A stretch of DNA of 64,000 nucleotides from an uncultured Devosia sp. (GCF_946479885.1 NZ_CAMLHM010000002.1:186001-250000), one strand, 5' to 3'. Positions 1 to 8,156 are shown, counted from the first letter of the stretch. A program made the numbers and translations. Notes: generated by a model from the letters alone, not told the origin.

Positions 1-141
1 CTCGATCATACCCTGGGCAACCGCACCCATGCGGCCAACATCCTGGGAATCTCGATCCGGACCCTGCGCAACAAGCTCAACCAATATGCCGACGAAGGCA
101 CGCATGTGCCCGAACCCGGCGAACGCCGCTCCGTGGCTTAG
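1..141 (+). CDS. flbD: Sigma-54-dependent flagellar activator, C-terminal end (FlbD-like), partial
   Basis: The reading frame is open from the first base of the window and stops at 139-141, giving the last 46 residues of a protein that begins outside. The visible part contains a Fis-type helix-turn-helix (NRTHAANILGISIRTLRNKL), the usual C-terminal DNA-binding end of NtrC-family sigma-54 activators. It lies only 7 bp upstream of flhA. In alphaproteobacteria the activator in flagellar clusters is FlbD, which drives late flagellar genes, so FlbD is the best guess. The AAA+ and receiver parts are not in the window, so another NtrC-family member cannot be excluded. Confidence 0.75.
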   Translation, partial: LDHTLGNRTHAANILGISIRTLRNKLNQYADEGTHVPEPGERRSVA

Positions 142-148
142 AACTTAG

Positions 149-2293
149 ATGGTCGACCTGCCCACCGGCACCGCCCGCCCTGCCTTCAAGGTGCCGACAC
201 CCGGCTCGGTGATCGACCTCCTGCGCTCGGGCGACATTGCCCTCGCCGCCGGTGTCATGGGCCTGATCGTCATCCTGATCGTGCCGATGCCGGCGCTGCT
301 GGTCGACGGTCTCCTGGCCATCTCGATCGTCTTCTCGGTCATGATCCTGATGACGGCCCTGTTCATCCAGAAGCCGCTGGAATTCTCGTCCTTCCCGACG
401 GTTCTGCTGATTGCCACCATGCTGCGGCTGGGCCTCAACCTGGCGACCACGCGCCTGATCCTGAGCGAGGGTCACACCGGCACTTCGGCCGCCGGCCACG
501 TCATCGAGGCCTTCGGCAACTTCGTGACGCGCGGCAATTTCGTCATCGGTATCGTCGTCTTCATCATCCTGGTCATCGTCAACTTCATCGTCATCACCAA
601 GGGTTCCGGCCGTATCGCCGAGGTGGCCGCCCGCTTCAGCCTGGACGCCATGCCCGGCAAGCAGATGGCCATCGACGCCGACCTCTCGGCTGGCCTGATC
701 GACGAAGACACCGCCAAGCGCCGTCGTGCCGAACTCGAAGGCGAGAGCGCCTTCTTCGGTAACATGGACGGTGCGTCCAAATTCGTGCGTGGCGACGCCA
801 TTGCCGGCCTCATCATCACCTTCATCAATGTCAGCGCCGGCATGCTGATCGGCATGATGCAGGAGGGCCTGAGCTTCCAGGAAGCCGGCAATGTCTATAC
901 CCTGCTGACCATCGGCGACGGCCTTGTCAGCCAGATCCCGGCGCTGATCGTGTCGACCGCCGCCGGTATCCTCGTCTCCAAGTCCGGCGTCACCGGCTCG
1001 GCCGACAAAGCGCTATCGGCGCAGTTCACCGGCTATCCGCGTGCCTTGGGCATGTCCTCGGCCGTGATGGGTCTCCTGGCCTTCCTGCCCGGCATGCCCA
1101 TCATTCCGTTCCTGGCTCTGGCGGGTGGGGTTGGCTATGTTGCCTGGCGGGCCGCCGGTACCAAGGACGTCAAGGACGCCCAGGCCACGCTCGACCAGAT
1201 TGCCAAGTCGCCATCCCAACCCGGTGCGCCGGGTGCGCCGAGCGCCAATGCCGAAGCGCCGATCACCGACAGCCTCAAGATCGACGAACTCAAGCTCGAA
1301 CTGGGCTACGGCCTGCTGGGCCTGGTCAAGGAAGACGAGAACGGCAGCGACCGCCTCACCGAGCAGATCAAGGCGCTGCGTCGCCAGCTCGCCATCGAGC
1401 TCGGCTTCGTCATGCCGCCGGTGCGCATCCTCGACAACATGCAGCTCGAGCCCAACATCTACAAGGTGCGCATCAAGGAGGTGGAGGCCGGCGTCGGCGA
1501 GGTCTACGCCAACCAGCTCATGATCATGGACCCCTATGGCAACCAGATCGACCTGCCGGGCACCCACACCACCGAGCCCACCTTCGGCCTGCCCGCCACC
1601 TGGATCGAACCCGCCCTGCGCGACGAAGCCGAACTGCGCGGCCTCTCCATCATCGATCCGTCGACCGTCATCTCGACCCACCTGACCGAGGTGCTCAAGG
1701 CGAATGTCGCGGACCTCCTGAGCTATGCCAACGTCCAGTCGCTGCTCTCGGGCCTGCCCAAGGACCAGCAGAAGCTGGTGGAAGACATCGTCCCGGGGCT
1801 CATCTCGGTCTCGGGCGTGCAGCGCGTGCTGCAGACCCTGCTCAACGAGCGCATCTCCATCCGCGATCTCTCGACCATCCTGGAGGGCATTGCCGAAATC
1901 GCCGGCCCCGGCCGCTCGGTACAGACCATTGCCGAGCACGTCCGCAGCCGCCTGGCGCGCCAGCTCTGCGCCGCCAATCTGGGCCCCGATGGCAACCTGC
2001 CGCTGCTGACCCTGGGCCCGCAATGGGAGCGCGACTTCGCCGAGGCCATGGTGGGTGATGGCGAGAATCGCCACCTCGCCATGGCGCCCAGCCGCCTGCA
2101 GCAGTTCATCGGCGCCATCCAGAGCGCCTATGAGCGCGCCGCCCAGCTGGGCGAACTGCCGGTGCTCATCACCTCTCCCTCGATCCGCCCGCATGTCCGC
2201 TCGATCATCGAACGCTTCCGCCCGCAGACGGTCGTCATGAGCCAGAACGAAGTCCATCCCCGCATCCGCCTCAAGACTGTCGGCAGTGTGTGA
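149..2293 (+). CDS. flhA: Flagellar biosynthesis protein FlhA
   Basis: 714 aa, the usual length for FlhA, the export-gate protein of the flagellar type III secretion apparatus in the inner membrane. The first ~330 residues hold about eight hydrophobic segments, and the FHIPEP-type signature region is recognisable (ATMLRLGLNLATTRLIL, then VARFSLDAMPGKQMAIDADL). A proline/alanine-rich linker near residues 350-370 leads to the large cytoplasmic domain that forms the nonameric ring for docking chaperone-substrate complexes. The ATG at 149 follows the upstream activator gene by 7 bp. The stop overlaps a possible GTG start of the next gene. It is part of a flagellar cluster that presumably extends to the left of the window; fliI and fliJ lie 9 kb to the right on the other strand. 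Confidence 0.97.
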   Translation: MVDLPTGTARPAFKVPTPGSVIDLLRSGDIALAAGVMGLIVILIVPMPALLVDGLLAISIVFSVMILMTALFIQKPLEFSSFPTVLLIATMLRLGLNLATTRLILSEGHTGTSAAGHVIEAFGNFVTRGNFVIGIVVFIILVIVNFIVITKGSGRIAEVAARFSLDAMPGKQMAIDADLSAGLIDEDTAKRRRAELEGESAFFGNMDGASKFVRGDAIAGLIITFINVSAGMLIGMMQEGLSFQEAGNVYTLLTIGDGLVSQIPALIVSTAAGILVSKSGVTGSADKALSAQFTGYPRALGMSSAVMGLLAFLPGMPIIPFLALAGGVGYVAWRAAGTKDVKDAQATLDQIAKSPSQPGAPGAPSANAEAPITDSLKIDELKLELGYGLLGLVKEDENGSDRLTEQIKALRRQLAIELGFVMPPVRILDNMQLEPNIYKVRIKEVEAGVGEVYANQLMIMDPYGNQIDLPGTHTTEPTFGLPATWIEPALRDEAELRGLSIIDPSTVISTHLTEVLKANVADLLSYANVQSLLSGLPKDQQKLVEDIVPGLISVSGVQRVLQTLLNERISIRDLSTILEGIAEIAGPGRSVQTIAEHVRSRLARQLCAANLGPDGNLPLLTLGPQWERDFAEAMVGDGENRHLAMAPSRLQQFIGAIQSAYERAAQLGELPVLITSPSIRPHVRSIIERFRPQTVVMSQNEVHPRIRLKTVGSV

Positions 2294-2295
2294 CC

Positions 2296-3237
2296 ATGGC
2301 GGACGTGGCAAGGTTTCCGGTCCCCGACATCGTCCGCCGCCGCGCTGAGTCCGAGGGACCAGCGGGGGCGGAATGGCTCAGCGGCCTCGACCAGACCCTG
2401 GCGGACCTCGAAGGCGAATGGGGCGTCACCATCGGCGAGGCCATGCCGGGCGGCACCGCGGCCTTTGTCGCCGAAGCCGTTGATGCGGCGGGCGACACCT
2501 TCATCGTCAAGGTCGGGACGCCGGGCAGCGTTGCGGGGCGCCACGAGGTCACCGTGCTCGCCATCGCCCGCGGCAAGGGCTATGCCCGTCTGGTCCGCCA
2601 GGATGCCGACCGCCGCGCCCTGCTGCTCGAACGGCTGGGCGGCCTGCTCGACGATGTCGACCTGCCCTATGGCAGCAAGATCGACATCATGTGCGCCACC
2701 CTGCTCGATGCGTGGATGCCGGTACCCCCGGGCTTTGACTGGATAACCGGGGCGGACAAGGCCAATAGCCTCGCCATGGCCATGCTGCGGCTCTCGCAGG
2801 CGCTGGGCCAGCCCTGTTCCCAGGCCGTGCTCGACACCGCCCTGATGTATTGCCGGGACCGCGCCGCGGCCTGGCGACCGGAAAATGCGGTGCTCGCGCA
2901 TGGCGACCCACACCCGGCCAACATCCTGGAAATGCCCGAAACCGCAGGGCGGCAATGGAAGTTCATCGATCCGGATGGCCTTGCCATAGAGCCCGCTTAC
3001 GACCTCGGCGTCCTGTTGCGCGCCTGGCACGAAGGCATCACCGGGCGCCATGCCCACGACATCGCCCGCAGCCATGCCCGCCACCTGACCTCGCGCACGC
3101 AGGTTCCGGCCGAGGCCATCTGGCAATGGGGCTATATCGAGCGTGTCTCCACCGGCCTGCACCTGATGGAAATTGGCCAGCTGGAACAGGGCCGCGCCTT
3201 CCTGGCTGTGGCCGAAGCGATCCAGCAGACGGCCTGA
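2296..3237 (+). CDS. Aminoglycoside/hydroxyurea kinase-like phosphotransferase (APH(6) family)
   Basis: 313 aa from the ATG at 2296. An in-frame GTG at 2290 overlaps the flhA stop codon and would add two residues; no convincing ribosome-binding site separates the two. The protein has the kinase-like fold of the APH_6_hur family (streptomycin 6-kinases): a Brenner-type catalytic motif HGDPHPANIL near residue 200 and a metal-binding IDPDGLAIEPAYDLG segment about 25 residues later. Family members phosphorylate streptomycin or hydroxyurea, but many chromosomal homologues have no demonstrated drug substrate. Its tight coupling to flhA is probably only positional. I infer a small-molecule kinase; resistance is possible but unproven. 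Confidence 0.75.
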   Translation: MADVARFPVPDIVRRRAESEGPAGAEWLSGLDQTLADLEGEWGVTIGEAMPGGTAAFVAEAVDAAGDTFIVKVGTPGSVAGRHEVTVLAIARGKGYARLVRQDADRRALLLERLGGLLDDVDLPYGSKIDIMCATLLDAWMPVPPGFDWITGADKANSLAMAMLRLSQALGQPCSQAVLDTALMYCRDRAAAWRPENAVLAHGDPHPANILEMPETAGRQWKFIDPDGLAIEPAYDLGVLLRAWHEGITGRHAHDIARSHARHLTSRTQVPAEAIWQWGYIERVSTGLHLMEIGQLEQGRAFLAVAEAIQQTA

Positions 3238-3268
3238 TTACGTCAGGCCGTCCAGCCCCTCGTCCATA

Positions 3269-3466
3269 TCAATGCGCCGTAAGCCCGGCGGGCGGTGGCG
3301 GCTGGGTCACCTCGGCCGCCTCTTCGGAGCGATCGAGCCCTGCTTCCTCGCTCAGCTCGCGCTCGGCGCGCTCCCAGTATTCAACCGCGCGGCCCTCGGG
3401 CGAGCCGTCGCTTTCCCACAAGGCATAGGCGCGGGCACGGATGTCAGTCTCATGTAGCGTATGCAT
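3269..3466 (-). CDS. Small DUF2934-type protein
   Basis: 65 aa. The ATG at 3466 is chosen because a GGAGG lies 8 nt upstream; a longer GTG start at 3481 would place that motif inside the gene. The core sequence IRARAYALWESDGSPEGRAVEYWERAERELSE, split here as IRARAYALWESDG and EGRAVEYWERAE, matches the DUF2934 pattern of a short helical domain common in Rhizobiales. The function of the family is unknown. The tail is acidic, then proline-rich. It is transcribed away from the kinase gene and may be read together with the GST gene upstream on the same strand. Confidence 0.75.
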   Translation of the reverse strand: MHTLHETDIRARAYALWESDGSPEGRAVEYWERAERELSEEAGLDRSEEAAEVTQPPPPAGLTAH

Positions 3467-3529
3467 GCCGGTATCCTCCACAACCCGCCGTCAACGGTCT
3501 GGCGACCGATCGGGTTGCGAGGGAACCGC

Positions 3530-4231
3530 TCAGCCGCGTGCCGGGATTTCCAGCCCCCGCTGCACGGCAGGCCGCGCCAGCCCGCGGGCGAGCCAGGCCG
3601 GCACATTCTTGAGGTGGTCGTAGCCCACCAGATCCCCGGCGCCATAGAACCCGATCAGGTTCCGCACCCAGCCCAGGATGGCGATATCGGCGATGGAATA
3701 TTCATCCATCACCCAGTCACGGCCCTCGAGCCGGGTCTCCAGCACGCCGAGCAGGCGCTTGGATTCCGCCGCATAGCGATCGCGCGGGCGCTTGTCCTCG
3801 AAGTCCTTGCCGGCGAACTTGTGGAAGAAGCCCACCTGCCCGAACATCGGCCCGATCGAGGCCATCTGGAACATCACCCACTGGATGGTCTGGTAGCGCC
3901 TTGCCGGATCGGTCGGCAGGAACTTGCCGGTCTTTTCCGCCAGGTAGATCAGGATGGCGCCCGACTCGAACAGCTCCAGCGGCTTGCCGCCGGGGCCATG
4001 CGGGTCGATGATGGCGGGAATCTTGCCATTGGGATTGAGCGCCAGATATTCGGGTCCCCAGGTCTCGTTCTGGGTGATGTTGACCGCATGCGCCTCGTAG
4101 TCGAGCCCCGTCTCTTCCAGCATGATCGAGACCTTGACCCCATTGGGCGTGGGGAAGGAATAGAGCTGGATGATCTCCGGATTGGCCGCCGGCCAGCGCT
4201 TGGTGATGGGGAAGCCCGAAAGGTCGGCCAT
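3530..4231 (-). CDS. Glutathione S-transferase (nu class, YghU/YfcG-like)
   Basis: 233 aa, typical for cytosolic GSTs. The N-terminal thioredoxin-like half carries YSFPTPNGVKVSIMLEETG, which resembles the TPNG-K signature of nu-class enzymes (YfcG, YghU), then NPNGKIPAIIDPHG and ESGAILIYLAEKTG, the glutathione-binding cis-proline and ES motifs. The C-terminal half is all-helical, ending near residue 230. Nu-class enzymes act as disulfide-bond oxidoreductases and peroxidases using glutathione. The gene begins 4 nt after the end of the LysE-type exporter gene and is likely co-transcribed with it. The link between an exporter and a GST is suggestive of detoxification but is not established. Confidence 0.93.
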   Translation of the reverse strand: MADLSGFPITKRWPAANPEIIQLYSFPTPNGVKVSIMLEETGLDYEAHAVNITQNETWGPEYLALNPNGKIPAIIDPHGPGGKPLELFESGAILIYLAEKTGKFLPTDPARRYQTIQWVMFQMASIGPMFGQVGFFHKFAGKDFEDKRPRDRYAAESKRLLGVLETRLEGRDWVMDEYSIADIAILGWVRNLIGFYGAGDLVGYDHLKNVPAWLARGLARPAVQRGLEIPARG

Positions 4232-4235
4232 AGGT

Positions 4236-4847
4236 CTATCGCTCCGTGAAAGCCAGTTTGGCGCCGAGCAGCACGAAGGCGCCGGCGAAGGTGCGGCGCA
4301 TCCATAGCATGATCGCCGGCTTGGAAATCACGTGGCCACGGATCGCCGCAGCGAACAGACCGTATGCCGCAAACACCACAAAGGTCATGGCCATGAAGAC
4401 CCCGCTCAGCTCCAGCATGCGCGCCAGCGCATTGGGTGTCGATGCCGGCACGAACTGCGGCAGGAAAGCGAAGAAGAAGATCGAGAGCTTGGGATTGAGG
4501 ATGTTGATCAGGATCGACTCGACGATCACCTTGCCCGCCGATTTCGGCGCCTGGTCGGTCTCGACGCTGAGCGCACCAGTTTCCTTCAGCGTCGCCCAGG
4601 CCATGTAGAGCAGATAGGCCACGCCCAGATATTTGATGATCTCAAAGGCCAGCGCGCTGGTGTGAAGGATCGCGGCCAGTCCGGTAATGGCAGCCAGCAT
4701 GTGCGGCACGATCCCCAGCGTGCAGCCAAACGCCGCCCACAGGCTCGCCTTGTGGCCCCGGCTCAGCCCCGCCGCGATGGTATAGAGCGCCCCCGTGCCG
4801 GGCGAGACAACCACGATCAGCGTGGTGATGAGAAATTCGATGCTCAT
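4236..4847 (-). CDS. LysE/RhtB-family amino-acid exporter
   Basis: 203 aa, the usual size of LysE/RhtB exporters. It is almost entirely hydrophobic with about six predicted membrane segments, starting MSIEFLITTLIVVVSPGTGALYTIAAGLSRG. The SPGTG motif in the first helix and the GRG-type region that follows are family hallmarks. Members export amino acids such as lysine, arginine, threonine or homoserine lactones; the substrate cannot be told from sequence. The ATG at 4847 has a GGAG 6 nt upstream. It is the first gene of a probable two-gene unit with the GST. Confidence 0.93.
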   Translation of the reverse strand: MSIEFLITTLIVVVSPGTGALYTIAAGLSRGHKASLWAAFGCTLGIVPHMLAAITGLAAILHTSALAFEIIKYLGVAYLLYMAWATLKETGALSVETDQAPKSAGKVIVESILINILNPKLSIFFFAFLPQFVPASTPNALARMLELSGVFMAMTFVVFAAYGLFAAAIRGHVISKPAIMLWMRRTFAGAFVLLGAKLAFTER

Positions 4848-4973
4848 GCTGGTCTCCGTTTAGCCCGCTATCATGCCCATGATTTGCCGCATCTCTCCAG
4901 CCCGGCGCGATGCATAATCGGCGGAACGCGCATCCATCCGGCGCATTGTTGCCAGGCATAACTGGGGCCTTCC

Positions 4974-6029
4974 ATGAAACTCTTCGTCTGCGACCATTGC
5001 GGCAACACCATCTATTTCGAGAACGCCGTCTGCGAGCGCTGCGGCCACCAGCTGGGCTACCTGCCCGAGCACAATGCGCTTGTCTCACTGGTCGAGGATA
5101 GCGGGCTGTGGTCGACGCCGGCCTTTCCCGATGACGCTTATGTCTTCTGTGAAAACGCCCATCACGGCGCCTGCAACTGGCTGATTCGCGCTGAGCCGGG
5201 CGGCGACATCTACTGCGCCGCCTGCCGCCACAACGACACCATTCCCGATATCACCGACACGCGTAACCTGACGCGTTGGCAGGTGATCGAACGCGCCAAG
5301 AAGCGGCTGATCTATTCGCTGCTGCGCCTCGAGCTGCCGCTCGAAACGCGCAACGAAAATCCCGCGCATGGCCTCTCCTTCCGCTTCCTGGCCGATCTTC
5401 CGGTCGGCCCCGGCCCGGTGCTGACCGGCCATGAAAGCGGCATCATCACCATTGCCCTGGCCGAAGCCGACGACGCCGAGCGCGCGGCGCGGCGCGCCAG
5501 CATGGGCGAGCCCTATCGCACCCTGCTGGGCCATTTCCGCCACGAGACCGGCCATCACTATTGGGACCTGCTGGTCGCGGGACAGGCCGCACAGGATCGC
5601 TTCCGCGCCCTCTTCGGCGACGAGCGCGCCGACTATGGCGCGGCCCTGCAGGCCTACTACGCAACCGGCGCCCCGCCCGGCTGGCCGCAGACCCATATCA
5701 GCGCCTATGCCACCTCCCATCCCTGGGAGGACTTCGCCGAGACCTTCGCTCACTATCTCCACATCACCGACACCGTGGAAATGGCGTCAGCCTTCGGCGT
5801 GCGCGCCCGCCCCCGCACCGAAGACCTGAGCCTCGCTGTCCGCGTCGATTTCGATCCCTATGCCCAGAGCGAGGTACAGACCATCATCGACAACTGGGTG
5901 CCGCTGGCCTCCATGCTCAATAACCTCAACCGCGCCATGGGCCATCCCGACGCCTACCCGTTCATCCTGACCCCGCAGGTGATCGAGAAACTGGGCTTCG
6001 TGCATGACCTGGTGCACGACAAAGCTTGA
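4974..6029 (+). CDS. Putative zinc-binding metallopeptidase with N-terminal zinc ribbon (Peptidase_Mx type)
   Basis: 351 aa. The N-terminus is a zinc ribbon with CxxC pairs at about residues 6/9 and 20/23, followed by further Cys pairs near 52 and 80. The catalytic signature HETGHHYWDLL near residue 190 fits HExxH, and a downstream DFAETFAHYLHITD near residue 253 can supply the third metal ligand. This layout matches the 'putative zinc-binding metallopeptidase' family (Peptidase_Mx), widespread in Alphaproteobacteria but with unknown substrates. There is no signal peptide, so it is probably cytoplasmic. It is a single gene, divergent from the LysE gene and followed 30 bp later by brnT. Confidence 0.88.
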   Translation: MKLFVCDHCGNTIYFENAVCERCGHQLGYLPEHNALVSLVEDSGLWSTPAFPDDAYVFCENAHHGACNWLIRAEPGGDIYCAACRHNDTIPDITDTRNLTRWQVIERAKKRLIYSLLRLELPLETRNENPAHGLSFRFLADLPVGPGPVLTGHESGIITIALAEADDAERAARRASMGEPYRTLLGHFRHETGHHYWDLLVAGQAAQDRFRALFGDERADYGAALQAYYATGAPPGWPQTHISAYATSHPWEDFAETFAHYLHITDTVEMASAFGVRARPRTEDLSLAVRVDFDPYAQSEVQTIIDNWVPLASMLNNLNRAMGHPDAYPFILTPQVIEKLGFVHDLVHDKA

Positions 6030-6032
6030 AGT

Positions 6033-6048
6033 TCCACATTTTTGTGGA
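6033..6048. promoter_or_regulatory. Dyad upstream of brnT, probable BrnA operator
   Basis: TCCACA and TGTGGA are separated by TTTT, a perfect 6-bp dyad centred 19-20 bp before the brnT start codon, with an AT-rich TACATT just downstream that could be a -10. BrnA antitoxins of this family repress their own operon, so this dyad is the natural operator candidate. The assignment is inferred from position. Confidence 0.5.
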
Positions 6049-6059
6049 TACATTAAAGC

Positions 6060-6332
6060 ATGCGTCTGAGCTTCGACCCGGCCAAGCGAGATGTGACACT
6101 GGCCGAGCGTGGACTCGACTTCGCGGCGGCCGCCGAGATTTTTGCGGGTCGCACCTATGACCGCGAAGATGACAGGTTTGACTATGGCGAAGTGCGCATG
6201 ATCACGGTCGGCCATATGGCCGGTCGAATGGTCGTGGTGGTTTGGACCCAGCGCGGCGACACCAGGCACATTATTTCGATGAGGAAAGCCAATGAGCGCG
6301 AACAAGCCCGCTACACCCGGTTTCTCGCTTGA
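6060..6332 (+). CDS. brnT: BrnT ribonuclease toxin
   Basis: 90 aa. The sequence MRLSFDPAKRDVTLAERGLDF and later RMITVGHMAGRMVVVVW and RHIISMRKANEREQ are characteristic of BrnT (DUF497), a RelE-fold ribonuclease that cleaves mRNA and arrests growth. The conserved FDPAKR start, the GH-x-VV strand and the C-terminal RxISxRKAxxxE motif are all present, so the toxin looks intact. The antitoxin gene begins inside its last 41 bp in another frame, the usual brnTA layout with the toxin first. A dyad just upstream is a likely autoregulatory operator. Confidence 0.92.
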   Translation: MRLSFDPAKRDVTLAERGLDFAAAAEIFAGRTYDREDDRFDYGEVRMITVGHMAGRMVVVVWTQRGDTRHIISMRKANEREQARYTRFLA

Positions 6333-6549
6333 GCATGATGATGCACCCGAGCTCGATGACGCCTGGTTCGAGTCCGCCCGCCAGCATGACAACGGCACGC
6401 TGGTAAAGCGTGGTCGACCGGCCTCGGCGCATCCCAAGAAGCATCTCAACATTCGTCTGGACGCAGACATTGTCGATCGGTTCAAGGCGTCGGGTCCGGG
6501 TTGGCAAAGCCGGATCAACGACGTGCTCCGCAAGGCGGTAGGATTGTGA
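6292..6549 (+). CDS. brnA: BrnA antitoxin
   Basis: 85 aa. The C-terminal half (GRPASAHPKKHLNIRLDADI, then WQSRINDVLRKAV) is a ribbon-helix-helix DNA-binding domain of the BrnA type; the N-terminal half with DDAWFESA is the part that wraps BrnT. BrnA neutralises BrnT and the pair represses its own promoter. The ATG at 6292 lies inside brnT, so translation of the two is coupled. Its stop codon overlaps the GTG start of the following acetyltransferase gene, suggesting that gene is on the same message. Confidence 0.92.
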   Translation: MSANKPATPGFSLEHDDAPELDDAWFESARQHDNGTLVKRGRPASAHPKKHLNIRLDADIVDRFKASGPGWQSRINDVLRKAVGL

Positions 6550-7007
6550 CCGAATTGGCCACCATCCTCATCGTCCCGCCGTTCTCCACCCTCTGCAACG
6601 CCGCCTTCGCCCTGCGGCGCGAGGTCTTCGTCTGGGAGCAGAAGGTCCCTGAAGAGGAAGAGAATGACGCCGATGACCTGACCGCGACCCACTTCGTTGC
6701 CGTCGTTGCCGGCGAAGTGGTCGGCACCCTGCGCCTGATCCACAAACCCGAACACAGCAAGATCGGCCGCGTCGCCGTGCGCCAGGCGTTCCGCGGCCAG
6801 GGCATCGCCAAGCAATTGATCCTGGCGGCCATGGCGCATGCGCGGGCGCTTGGGCAGGATCGTTTTTATCTTACGGCGCAGTCCGACAAGCTGGGCATGT
6901 ATGAAAAGCTGGGCTTTGCTGCTTTCGGCCCGGAATTCCTCGACGGCGGCATGCCTCATCGCGCCATGCGGACTTACGACATCGAAACGGCTCGATTAAC
7001 CAGTTAG
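6546..7007 (+). CDS. GNAT-family N-acetyltransferase (ElaA-like)
   Basis: 153 aa starting at the GTG at 6546, which overlaps the brnA stop (GTGA-type overlap). An upstream ATG at 6501 would add 15 residues without similarity to the family and lies inside brnA. The acetyl-CoA-binding motif A is visible as VRQAFRGQGIAKQLI (the RxxGxG/A pattern), followed by LTAQSDKLGMYEKLGF. REVFVWEQKVP near residue 23 and the downstream DDLTATHFVAV resemble ElaA/YjcF-like proteins. Its substrate is unknown. Coupling to the toxin-antitoxin pair might be accidental read-through or a three-gene module. Confidence 0.87.
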   Translation: MTELATILIVPPFSTLCNAAFALRREVFVWEQKVPEEEENDADDLTATHFVAVVAGEVVGTLRLIHKPEHSKIGRVAVRQAFRGQGIAKQLILAAMAHARALGQDRFYLTAQSDKLGMYEKLGFAAFGPEFLDGGMPHRAMRTYDIETARLTS

Positions 7008-7139
7008 CCTGCTCTTAAGCCTCTTGGACGACAGCCCCTTCCCCGCCCCGTCTTCTGCGCTATTGTCGGCGATGTCGGGACGCCTGCGCGGCACACTTGC
7101 GCGGCTCCCAGAACGAAAACCGCCAGGGAGGCGGAGAAG

Positions 7140-7343
7140 GCCGGCCTCGCTTTCGAGAGCCGGCCTTTTCAATTCTGAGCATTTGATGACGCGGTGGTGC
7201 CGGCCTCGGTGAGAGCCGGCCGTTTCAATTCTGAGCATTTGATGATGCGGTGGTGCCGGCCTCGGTGAGAGCCGGCCGTTTCAATTCTGAGCATTTGATG
7301 ATGCGGTGGTGCCGGCCTCGGTGAGAGCCGGCCGTTTCAATTC
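7140..7343 (+). repeat. Tandem array of four terminator-like hairpin units (56-59 bp period)
   Basis: Units begin at 7140, 7199, 7255 and 7311. The last three share an identical start with an exact 56-bp spacing; the first is 59 bp because its loop is 3 bp longer, and the fourth is cut short near 7343. Each unit opens with a GCCGGC-CTC...GAG-GCCGGC hairpin, followed in the first unit by TTTT and in the others by CGTTTC, then a constant tail containing TTCTGAGCATTTGATGA. The first unit looks like a good Rho-independent terminator; the others look like duplicates with a decayed T-run. The surrounding 7008-7489 gap holds no convincing protein gene. A GC-rich hairpin (CCGCC...GGCGG) at about 7120-7135 just upstream could belong to a small RNA ending here, but this is not demonstrated. 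Confidence 0.85.
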
Positions 7344-7489
7344 GGCATCGCTGGGTGTGACAAAGGCGGCGCGGAACGTCTCGCGCAGTCGTCGCGTTGT
7401 CGAGACATCATGGGCCGCACGGTGCTCCACCGGCAAAGTTTTGCACCGCACGGCCCGTTCACCTCAACGATGAACCTACGGAGCCTACT

Positions 7490-8134
7490 ATGATCCGCAC
7501 CCTTCTGGCCACTACGGCCCTTGCTGCCCTGCTCTCTACCGGCGCTATCGCCCAGGACGCAGCACCCGCCGCCGACCCGGCCGCCACCGAAGCGCCGGCC
7601 GATCCTGCCGCGGCCCCTGCTGCCGATGCTGCTGCGACCGCTACCCCGGTTGAATCGGGCGCCATGGAGGAAACCGACGTCAACGAGCCCTGGGACATGT
7701 CGGCTGGCTATGTCGCTGCCGATACCGACAATCTGGGCACCCGCCTGATCGGCCAGCCGGTCTATTCCAGCGCGGGCGATGATGCCGAGGAAATCGGCAA
7801 TATCGACGACATCGTTTTTGACGAGAACGGCCAGATCAAGGCCGTGGTGATCGGCGTCGGCGGCTTCCTCGGCATCGGCGAAAAGGCCGTGGCCGTCGAC
7901 TTCCAGCAGCTCGAATTCACCCTGGCCGCCGACAATACCGAACGCTGGGTGGTGCCGACCACCGCCGAGGCCCTGACGGCCGCCCCCGACTTCGTCTGGG
8001 AAGAGGATGAGCCGGTCGACGGCGATGACGCTGCCGCTCCGGCCGATGCCATGGCCCCGGCCGATCCGGCTGCCCCGGCGGCTCCGGCTGATGCCGCTGC
8101 CCCCGCCGAGCCGGCAGCCCCGGCAACCAACTAA
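7490..8134 (+). CDS. Exported PRC-barrel domain protein
   Basis: 214 aa from the ATG at 7490 (GGAG 6-9 nt upstream). A longer frame begins at 7397 but its extension is not protein-like. Residues 1-20 form a signal peptide ending ALLSTGAIAQ, then an Ala/Pro-rich stretch, then a PRC-barrel core (LIGQPVYSSAGDDAEEIGNI, DIVFDENGQIKAVVIGVGG and FLGIGEKAVAVDF). The last ~40 residues are low-complexity Ala/Pro. PRC-barrel proteins are small beta-barrels that bind RNA or partner proteins, and the exported alphaproteobacterial forms have no clear assigned role. The gene lies just after the tandem terminator array and is followed by a second PRC-barrel gene of similar design, so a duplication is likely. 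Confidence 0.88.
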   Translation: MIRTLLATTALAALLSTGAIAQDAAPAADPAATEAPADPAAAPAADAAATATPVESGAMEETDVNEPWDMSAGYVAADTDNLGTRLIGQPVYSSAGDDAEEIGNIDDIVFDENGQIKAVVIGVGGFLGIGEKAVAVDFQQLEFTLAADNTERWVVPTTAEALTAAPDFVWEEDEPVDGDDAAAPADAMAPADPAAPAAPADAAAPAEPAAPATN

Positions 8135-8156
8135 TCCCTCGCGGATTATCCCATGG

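Noticed and set aside
1013..2311. A 432-codon open frame opposite flhA
   Set aside because: Antisense shadow; the composition is rich in Asp/His/Gly/Arg, typical of complementary frames.
6501..6545. ATG start for the acetyltransferase inside brnA
   Set aside because: The added residues do not resemble the family, and the GTG overlapping the brnA stop gives the expected N-terminus.
7140..7343. CRISPR array
   Set aside because: Repeats are directly adjacent without variable spacers, and no cas genes are present; the unit is a hairpin with a constant tail.
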